Part shown: in pieces, positions 4,592 through 7,337 of the stretch
Position numbering within the stretch: position 1 is the stretch's first letter
How the letters are laid out: each line of letters starts with the position of its first letter
Source: Bdellovibrionales bacterium
GTDB lineage: Bacteria; Bdellovibrionota; Bdellovibrionia; Bdellovibrionales; UBA1609
Assembly (NCBI GenBank): GCA_020434645.1
Contig: JAGRAK010000101.1
Location: 1-7,337 of the forward strand
Reading direction: 5' to 3'
DNA: 7,337 nt
Position numbers and translations under genes: made by a program
Notes under the pieces: model-generated
What the model saw: only the letters and a program-made list of their open reading frames with translations
Told to the model about the DNA's origin: nothing
The model's database searches: none

Positions 4592-5091
4592 ATAAGCAGT
4601 CGGCGGTTGTGGTGTACATCGTCGAACCTCCCGACATTTTCAAATCAAAATTTTCAGTTTAAATTCAATTCAACAACACAGGGAGGGGTTTTGTGGATTT
4701 AGAGATTTTGTCGGAGTGGGAGAAATGGACTGGTGCTGCCGATGGTTTTTATAAAGCGATTGGCGTGAGCGCTAATGGGATGGGCTCAATTATTGGTCGC
4801 GCTAAGAGGCTTCGTCGAGATGGTTTTCCGGCGCAGGAGTTCAAAGAGATTAAAGTTGTTGAGCCCGCAGTTTTCGGTCCCTGTCAGGGTATTGAAGTCG
4901 CATGGGACAACGGCAAGCTTATAAGATTTCAGGCTGTTAATCAGCTGGTGGATTTTTTGAAGAAGGTTTCGTGATAAGTTTTAATCGGCTAACTAAAATA
5001 TTTGTAAGTCGTGAACCCACAGATATGCGGGCTAGTTACGATACATTGTTTTCGAAGGTGAAGGGGGTTTTAAATCAGGACTCCTTCACCT
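4592..5091 (+). mobile_element. Truncated IS66-family insertion sequence (left end, tnpA, start of tnpB)
   Basis: The element is identified by its two accessory genes in the standard order, tnpA then tnpB with a 4-nt overlap. Its left end is placed near ATAAGCAGTCGGCGG at 4592, because IS66 ends typically begin G-T-A-A-G-C; this boundary is approximate. Similarity to tnpB stops near 5091. The large tnpC transposase gene and the right end are absent from the window, so the copy cannot move by itself. The right break lies about 90 bp from the 3' end of the truncated kinase gene on the other strand. Confidence 0.68.
4693..4974 (+). CDS. tnpA: IS66-family accessory protein TnpA
   Basis: This 93-residue protein is the small first ORF of IS66-type elements. 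Its front half is the helix-turn-helix-like part (E-W-E-K-W-T-G-A-A-D-G-F-Y-K-A-I-G-V-S), with a basic stretch R-A-K-R-L-R-R. Its end has the family signature I-E-V-A-W-D-N-G-K-L-I-R-F then L-V-D-F-L-K-K. The role of TnpA in IS66 transposition is not well defined; it is thought to help the TnpC transposase. The start is GTG 4693 behind GGGAGGGG (4681-4688), a strong site. The length is close to normal, and the gene looks intact although the element is not. Confidence 0.85.
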   Translation: MDLEILSEWEKWTGAADGFYKAIGVSANGMGSIIGRAKRLRRDGFPAQEFKEIKVVEPAVFGPCQGIEVAWDNGKLIRFQAVNQLVDFLKKVS

Positions 5092-5177
5092 ATTTTTATC
5101 GTCCCAAGGCCCCTACCAAATTCAGATATATAGCTAATAATTTTTTGGGCTTTAATCATTGGATTTTTGTCATATAA
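4971..5177 (+). pseudogene. tnpB: Truncated IS66-family TnpB
   Basis: The frame opens with GTG 4971 inside the tnpA stop (GTGA overlap). Its first 40 residues are clearly IS66 Orf2: I-F-V-S-R-E-P-T-D-M-R-A-S-Y-D-T-L, then V-K-G-V-L-N-Q-D-S-F. After that the family would continue with a G-x-L-F-x-F strand, an R-R-G/K-x-L-K region and a conserved W-D. Here the sequence changes to unrelated residues (Y-F-Y-R-P-K-A-P-T-K...) and ends at TAA 5177 after 68 codons, against about 115 normally. The break is near nucleotide 5091. Confidence 0.84.
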
Positions 5178-5199
5178 AGGCCAATTAGCCCTTTATATG
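5171..5199. repeat. 10-bp inverted repeat between converging gene ends
   Basis: CATATAAAGG (5171-5180) and CCTTTATATG (5190-5199) are perfect complements around a 9-nt loop. The left arm covers the stop of the tnpB remnant, and the kinase stop (5187-5185, minus strand) lies in the loop. A hairpin at converging 3' ends suggests a two-way terminator, but only TTTAACTT follows on the plus strand and no T-run on the minus strand. A single hairpin of this size could also occur by chance. Confidence 0.4.
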
Positions 5200-6102
5200 T
5201 TTAACTTCTTCAATGGTTTTTAATAAATCTTTAGCGCAGAAGGGCTTTTTGACCATTCCTATAAAGCCATGGTCTCGAAAATTAGCGAGCACACTATCGT
5301 CGGCATACCCACTGGCAACAATAGCTTTAATATTTGGATCTATCTTGGAGAGTCTTTTTAGTGTTTCAAGGCCTCCCATTCCGCCAGGAATTGTAAGATC
5401 CAGTAGTACGAAGTCAAACTCATCTTTGGTATTATGTTTTTTGTTAAAAGCCTCTAGGGCCTCTTCTCCATTTTTACAAAGCAGAACGTTGTACATTTCT
5501 TGATTCAGAATTTCATTTACCAATTCTCTTATTCCCAAATCGTCATCCATAACTAAAACATTGCCTTTGGAATTGCTCTTTGAAGTTGAGGTCTCAGAAT
5601 TAGGTAAGAATACTTTAAAAACTGAACCTTGAGGTGAGCTTGACTCTAGCAACACGTGCCCGCCGTGATTTTTTATTACAGAATGTACGGTTGCTAAGCC
5701 GAGGCCTCGACCAGTATTTTCTGTAGAAAAGTATGGGTCGAAAATATTTTTTTGATCTTCGGCGTTGATGCCGACGCCCTGATCAGAAACAGAAATACAA
5801 AAGTACTCACCCGGGTGAAGGGGTAGAGTATGATTCGTAGTAACGTCGACTTTTTCGATGCTTATTTCTACGGAGCCTCCATTGGGCATAGCTTGGCTGG
5901 CGTTGATAACTAAATTTTGAAACACCTGACTAATTTGCCCTTTGTCGGCATAAATATAAATATTTTCGGTCGGCAGCAATAGGTTAGGCGACGAGCACGA
6001 CCCGCTTAAAGAGAAGCCAACAGTGTCTTTTATAATATCCTGTAAACATATATTTTCTTTCACTGGGGCGCCACCGTGAGAGAAAGATTTAGTCGAGATC
6101 AA
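5185..6102 (-). pseudogene. C-terminal half of a hybrid histidine kinase (ATPase + receiver), N-terminus lost
   Basis: The 305 codons start right after the point where a hybrid sensor kinase's histidine domain should end (F-S-H-G-G-A-P-V-K-E, the usual 'TFSRGGAPVK' join). The HATPase domain is complete: N box Q-N-L-V-I-N-A (N67), G1 box D-Q-G-V-G-I (D107), F box I-F-D-P-Y-F, and G2 box G-R-G-L-G-L-A (131-137). After a Ser-rich linker (about 169-178) comes a full receiver domain: acidic cluster D186-D188, phospho-acceptor D235 in L-L-D-L, S264, and K286-P287. The sensor (often PAS) and the phospho-accepting His helix are absent. The frame is closed by TAA at 6114-6112, the only start is TTG at 6102, and I find no histidine-box in the other frames to 6190. 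It cannot autophosphorylate in cis. The 3' end looks natural. Confidence 0.82.
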
Positions 6103-6191
6103 AACGCAAACTTAGTTAGTGTAGTCGAGCACCGTTCAGATGGCTGCTGCAAGCTGCGTTAAGAGTGTCTATTATTGAAAGCTGTATTCAA

Positions 6192-7337
6192 TCAAGATCT
6201 TTTCAACACAGCCGCATAAAATCCATCAAAGCCGTGAATATGTGGCCAAATGCGATGCTCTGAACGTAGTGACCAGTTTTTGCCGGCGGGCGTATTTAGA
6301 AACCATATAACTTGTTCTTCATTTTCACATTTTAAAATACTGCAGGTGGCGTAAACCATAAGGCCGCCAGATTTACACATCTTCGAATACCTCGAGAGAA
6401 TATCTTTTTGTAGCGCACACACGGTGCTGATCTGCTCTGGTTTGAGTTTCCACTTCGTATCGGGGTTTCGTCGCAAAGTGCCCATGCCAGAGCAGGGCGA
6501 ATCAATTAACACTCGATCAAATTTATTTTCTAATTGCTGAATCACTTTGGGTGAATCGATTACTTGAGTTTCTAATATTGTCGCGCCCGCTCGGTTGGCG
6601 CGCTCCTTTAGATCTTGAAGTTTGAATCTGTGGATGTCCATTGCTAGAATTTTGCCTTTATTCTGCATAAGAGCTGCGAGATGCAAAGACTTGCCGCCAG
6701 AGCCGGCACAGGCATCAACCACTTGCTGGCCGATCTGCACATCAAGCAGCGGAGCTATAAATTGAGATCCGGCATCTTGCATTTCAAAGTTACCCTTTTT
6801 AAACGCTTGGGTTGCAAAAACATTTTTACGCTCTTTTAGGTAAAGACAGTCTGGCAGATAAAGAGAGTTATTAATCTTATCTACAATTATTTTATCTGAT
6901 TTTAAACTTTGAATAAGTTTATCTGCACTTGTTTTCAGAGTATTGGTGCGCAAAAATATTTGTGGCTCGTTGTTAAGGCTTTGCATGAGGGCGTCCCATT
7001 CAGTGCCAAATTCTTTTAGGCCTAATTCATATAGCCAGTCTGGAAAAGAATGTTCAAATGCTGGAGGCTTCTGCATGTTCATGCGAATTTTGACTTTTGC
7101 GGCATCTGAGTTTTTAAATTCATGTCGTACGACTTGCGGTTTTAGTTTTTTGGTTACGAGATAGGCCGCAATGACGAGCCACAGTTTTTCAGACTCCGCG
7201 ATAAATTCAAGATACCGTCTATGTCTAATTATGCCGTAAACAGCTTCAGCAAAAAAACTTCTATCGTCGGGCTTCCAATTTTTATTCACGCGCATGTATT
7301 TGTCGATCATGCGGTCGGCGTGATGGCCTTTTTCAAA
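6192..7337 (-). CDS. RsmB/NOP-type rRNA cytosine-C5 methyltransferase, 5' end outside window
   Basis: The enzyme transfers a methyl group from S-adenosylmethionine to C5 of a cytosine in 16S rRNA (C967 if a true RsmB). Numbered from the ATG at 7310, a NusB-like start (D-R-S-F-F-A-E-A-V-Y-G-I-I-R-H-R-R, 16-32) is followed by F-L-R-T-N-T-L-K (119-126), M-Q-D-A-G-S-Q (177-183), the SAM-binding loop D-A-C-A-G-S-G-G-K-S (199-208), D-I-H (225-227), D-S-P-C-S-G-M-G-T-L-R-R-N-P-D (release cysteine C273), Y-A-T-C-S-I (catalytic C323) and G-F-D-G-F-Y-A-A. All key residues are present. The ATG at 7310 is probably not the start: the frame is open to the window edge and the nine extra codons (F-E-K-G-H-H-A-D-R) fit the family's N-terminus. 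It is the one clear housekeeping gene here. The gap 6115-6191 after it shows nothing distinct. Confidence 0.92.
   Translation of the reverse strand, partial: FEKGHHADRMIDKYMRVNKNWKPDDRSFFAEAVYGIIRHRRYLEFIAESEKLWLVIAAYLVTKKLKPQVVRHEFKNSDAAKVKIRMNMQKPPAFEHSFPDWLYELGLKEFGTEWDALMQSLNNEPQIFLRTNTLKTSADKLIQSLKSDKIIVDKINNSLYLPDCLYLKERKNVFATQAFKKGNFEMQDAGSQFIAPLLDVQIGQQVVDACAGSGGKSLHLAALMQNKGKILAMDIHRFKLQDLKERANRAGATILETQVIDSPKVIQQLENKFDRVLIDSPCSGMGTLRRNPDTKWKLKPEQISTVCALQKDILSRYSKMCKSGGLMVYATCSILKCENEEQVIWFLNTPAGKNWSLRSEHRIWPHIHGFDGFYAAVLKRS

Noticed and set aside
2508..5194. GGCC..TTAGCCCTTT occurring near 2510 and again near 5180 as a possible repeat
   Set aside because: The shared core is only about 10 bases and the flanks differ; this is expected by chance.
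5213..5503. Plus-strand open frame of 96 codons
   Set aside because: It is antisense to the receiver domain of the kinase fragment, whose motifs fix the coding strand.
1..7337. CRISPR array or integron attC array, suggested by the many small TA genes
   Set aside because: No regularly spaced direct repeats, no attC-like core sites between the modules and no integrase gene are visible; the modules also lie on both strands.

Overview
The window looks like an accessory, rearranged stretch of a Gram-negative bacterial chromosome that runs into an ordinary housekeeping gene at its right end. Support for Gram-negative: a lipoprotein with an outer-membrane type sorting residue, HI1419/HI1420-type toxin-antitoxin genes, and an RsmB-type rRNA methyltransferase. 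A predatory or deltaproteobacterial-type host (for example Bdellovibrionota) would fit the style of several proteins, but that is a guess; nothing here fixes the taxon.

Left part (1-2331) is a cluster of toxin-antitoxin (TA) material on both strands. It holds (i) the end of a HigB/RelE-like toxin and its complete HI1420-type antitoxin (1-460, +), overlapping by 62 nt; (ii) the N-terminal half of a COG4190-like antitoxin that has lost its helix-turn-helix (484-672, -); (iii) a complete pair made of an unfamiliar RelE-fold-like toxin and an XRE-type antitoxin (1350-701, -); (iv) the broken start of an IS481-family transposase (1610-1512, -); and (v) a complete HI1419/HI1420-type pair (1716-2331, +). 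The two complete pairs each have a near-consensus promoter with a palindrome laid over it, and in both the first toxin codon sits only a few bases after the expected transcription start, so both toxin mRNAs look leaderless.

Middle part (2332-4690). A 50-nt piece resembling the 3' half of a tRNA ending in CCA (2420-2469) is a candidate old attachment site. Next comes a two-gene minus-strand unit: a 441-residue lipoprotein whose C-terminal domain carries an H...AHE...MDxHNN pattern that I associate with secreted or polymorphic toxins, followed with an ATGA overlap by a 104-residue protein with two membrane helices. An effector-immunity pair is a reasonable hypothesis. Upstream lies a perfect 18-bp hairpin (4295-4334) and a start-less coding-like remnant.

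Right part (4592-7337). A truncated IS66-family element (tnpA whole, tnpB cut after about 40 codons) abuts the C-terminal half of a hybrid histidine kinase (ATPase plus receiver, no phospho-accepting histidine). The window closes with an RsmB/NOP-type m5C methyltransferase whose reading frame continues past the right edge.

Overall: two or three working TA modules and one possible toxin-immunity unit sit among at least four truncated genes and two dead insertion sequences, which is what a recombination hot spot or decayed island looks like.
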